Shown in pieces: positions 54,001 through 54,394 of a stretch of 54,394 nucleotides of DNA; the first letter of the stretch is position 1, and each line of letters begins with the position of its first letter. Under the pieces are notes generated by a model. The model saw nothing but the letters and a program-made list of their open reading frames with translations, was not told the origin of the DNA and made no database searches. The stretch covers positions 1 through 54,394 of the forward strand of contig JAFDVU010000026.1 of NCBI GenBank assembly GCA_018268835.1, given 5' to 3'. Made by a program: the position numbers and the translations under genes. The DNA is from Acidobacteriota bacterium (GTDB taxonomy: Bacteria; Acidobacteriota; Terriglobia; Bryobacterales; Bryobacteraceae).

Positions 54001-54217
54001 CGCCGCCCGCGGCTCCGAAGTAGTACGTGGCGGGATCGCCCGGCACGCCCGCGACCGCCAGGGAGCGCCCGCCGCGGAAGGGACCGATCAGGCGATAGCG
54101 CATCCCGCGGAACGCGGGGTCGCCGGCCGCGCGGCCGCTTTCAGCTTGTTGCGCAAGCGAGAAAATCGCCGCGCCGGCGATGGCAAAAAGAGAAATGGCA
54201 ATGGAACGGCGTCTCAT
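51053..54217 (-). CDS. Secreted BNR/sortilin-like beta-propeller protein
   Basis: A 1054-residue exported protein. The signal peptide ends near residue 22. Repeated Asp-box motifs (S/T-x-D-x-G-x-T-W) form one or two propellers: KTTDGAVTW, KSTDAGKTW, RTADGGKTW, RSADGGATW, RSDNGGTSW, KTTDGGTHW and RDGGKTW, as in sortilin/Vps10 and sialidase-like proteins. GPFRGGRSLAVAGVPGDP at the start is typical of acidobacterial members. A C-terminal region (residues about 800-1050, with LRADPRVKVSMEELRKQF and helical sequence) is of the same type as in other glycosyl hydrolase-like exported proteins. ATG 54217 has GGAG eight bases upstream and TAGAAT (54243-54248) as -10. No hydrolase residues are evident. 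Confidence 0.85.
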   Translation of the reverse strand: MRRRSIAISLFAIAGAAIFSLAQQAESGRAAGDPAFRGMRYRLIGPFRGGRSLAVAGVPGDPATYYFGAAGGGVWKTTDGAVTWAPIFDREPAFSIGAIAVAAADHNVIWVGTGETALRGDIAQGDGVYKSTDAGKTWTNMGLRDSRAIGRILIHPRNPDIVLVAALGHPFGPNAERGVFRTADGGKTWQKVLYKDENTGAVDLCFDPTNPNIVFASLWQARRTSWGLDSGGPGSGLYRSADGGATWKPVQGGGLPKGPWGKVGVAVGADGERVYALVEAKDGGLFRSDNGGTSWRLVNPSRSLVQRAFYYMHIFADPKSPDVLYVLNVEFSKSIDGGHTFTRIRPPHGDNHALWIDPANTERMIEGNDGGATVTLDGGKHWSSILNQPTAQFYHVITDSRVPYYVYGAQQDNTTVAIASRGDSGSIDRPEWYPVGGGESGYIAPDPRDANIVYAGGYEGSLTRFDKRTGQSRQISPWPEITDGEGAAKLKHRFQWTSPTVISPHDPNVLYHGGECLFKTTDGGTHWDAISPDLTRNDKSKQIVSGGAIDLDDTGTEYYDTIFSIAESPKVKGQIWAGTDDGLVQLTRDGGKTWSNVTPKDMPEWARVSLVEASPHDPAVAYVAANHYQLDDLAPYIFKTSDYGKTWTRIVDGIPATAFARAVREDPVRRGLLYAGTEEGVYVSFDDGAHWKSLKLNMPPAPVHDLVVKDNDLVVATHGRAFWILDDLSPLRQYKEDTAQSDALLYTPAMATRFLGGGRGGAGGGRGGAVTTGENPPAGAVIYYWLKSAPKDEVTLEILDSENKSVRKYSSTKTAHVDPMQREAGAEPPRKEIEPTAGLNRFVWDLRYEPVPQVPDYSLFVYSRGELGPIALPGRYTVKLTAGGKSYTAPLDLRADPRVKVSMEELRKQFDLLTRIHRDLDHLYVTVNQMIDLRAQLKALAGRGVLTKEIAALDKKIAAVQGLLVEMRITSSEDSLMYPLALDGKLAVLASTVAGTADAAPTDAENELFQDLSRKLDTDLTQWSKFLTTDLVDFQKTTSRMNIQAVQVKTAPSQ

Positions 54218-54242
54218 ACGGTCGGCTCCGGACGGGAAATTG

Positions 54243-54248
54243 ATTCTA
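54243..54248 (-). promoter_or_regulatory. -10-like TAGAAT of the BNR operon
   Basis: On the minus strand TAGAAT (five of six matches) lies 25 bases before the ATG at 54217, leaving room for the GGAG ribosome site. A TTAACG at 54268-54273 is a poor -35 at 19 bases. Confidence 0.4.
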
Positions 54249-54363
54249 CCGTAACCGGATTGAGCCGCGTTAACGTCACTTCCCGTTCACTGGCGATAAC
54301 CCGCCGGGCCCGGTCCGCGTTTCTTCGGTCAGCCGGGGCCTAGTGTCCTGTCCCAGATAATTC

Positions 54364-54392
54364 TTTACACTTAGGCGCGGCCGCTCTATACT
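54364..54392 (+). promoter_or_regulatory. Sigma70-type promoter leaving the window on the right
   Basis: TTTACA (54364-54369), a 17-base spacer and TATACT (54387-54392), each five of six to consensus. It points rightward and should serve a gene just outside the window. The region 54341-54374 next to it contains TGTCCTGTCCCAG and facing CTAGTGT/ACACTTAG ends. Confidence 0.65.
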
Positions 54393-54394
54393 GG

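Noticed and set aside
52640..54343. 567-codon open frame antisense to the BNR gene
   Set aside because: It is the complement of repeated Asp-box coding sequence and shows no independent features.

Overview
The window looks like chromosomal DNA of a soil acidobacterium close to Solibacter/Bryobacter (order Bryobacterales). This is inferred from high GC and from families that are typical of or named after that group: a TIGR03435 domain fused to a BlaR1-type M56 peptidase (7301-9025), a TIGR03437 C-terminus (46502-48295), a PEP-CTERM protein, two secreted sulfatases, an alginate-lyase-like enzyme and many secreted hydrolases. I see no rRNA, tRNA, CRISPR array, prophage or intact transposon. About 48 protein genes are packed tightly on both strands, and no gap exceeds 300 bases.

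Layout. 1-6.8 kb: the end of a probable Gfo/Idh/MocA oxidoreductase, a YihY/BrkB membrane protein, an alginate-lyase-family enzyme, the ferrous iron operon feoA-feoB, rimI, a sulfatase and a PilZ protein. 6.9-9.0 kb: a BlaI repressor overlapping its M56-TIGR03435 sensor-like partner. 9.0-12.4 kb: glgC-eno-gpmA, ending in a good intrinsic terminator. 12.5-15 kb: rpsU with a strong promoter and long leader, a CxxC zinc-ribbon protein, an LCM-type methyltransferase and an arginase-fold protein. 15-25.7 kb: oligopeptidase B, two degenerate receiver proteins, pirin with a divergent MarR regulator, a second sulfatase, a tandem universal-stress protein with a small leader ORF, a DJ-1/PfpI protein, a FecR-domain protein and a nucleotide-sugar dehydrogenase. 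25.7-33.8 kb: a TIM-barrel isomerase, the PEP-CTERM protein, an acetamidase-like enzyme, an amidohydrolase, a GlcG/HbpS protein divergent from a GT39 glycosyltransferase, and a helical secreted protein. 34-41 kb: a divergent membrane pyrophosphatase, an unknown small protein, a ferredoxin-methyltransferase fusion, an HNH-fold protein lacking the first His, a truncated pseudopilin-like gene and an FAD oxidoreductase. 41-46.5 kb: a cupredoxin-like lipoprotein followed by a translationally coupled respiratory-oxidase assembly operon (ctaA, ctaB, ABC-2 ATPase and permease, SCO1, DUF420). 46.5-54.4 kb: three leftward genes for large secreted proteins (TIGR03437 protein, M14 peptidase, BNR/sortilin-like propeller), then a promoter that leaves the window on the right.

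How the parts fit: iron uptake, heme A synthesis, copper delivery and a proton/sodium pyrophosphatase suggest investment in respiration and membrane energy. Sulfatases, alginate lyase, amidohydrolases and large secreted peptidases fit scavenging of complex organic matter in soil.

The most interesting signals are: (i) -10-like hexamers lying only 5-10 bases before many start codons, best shown at feoA (TTGACA-17-CATACT-6-GTG), which suggests frequent leaderless transcription; (ii) the thioredoxin-like ferredoxin fused to an O-methyltransferase, with C-x5-C instead of C-x3-C; (iii) the BlaI/M56-TIGR03435 pair with a perfect palindrome at its promoter; (iv) an ABC exporter embedded in the cytochrome oxidase assembly operon; (v) a divergent gene pair in which one start codon is part of the other gene's -10 element; and (vi) two copies of one palindromic intergenic stem. 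All function calls come from reading the sequences; no database search was possible.
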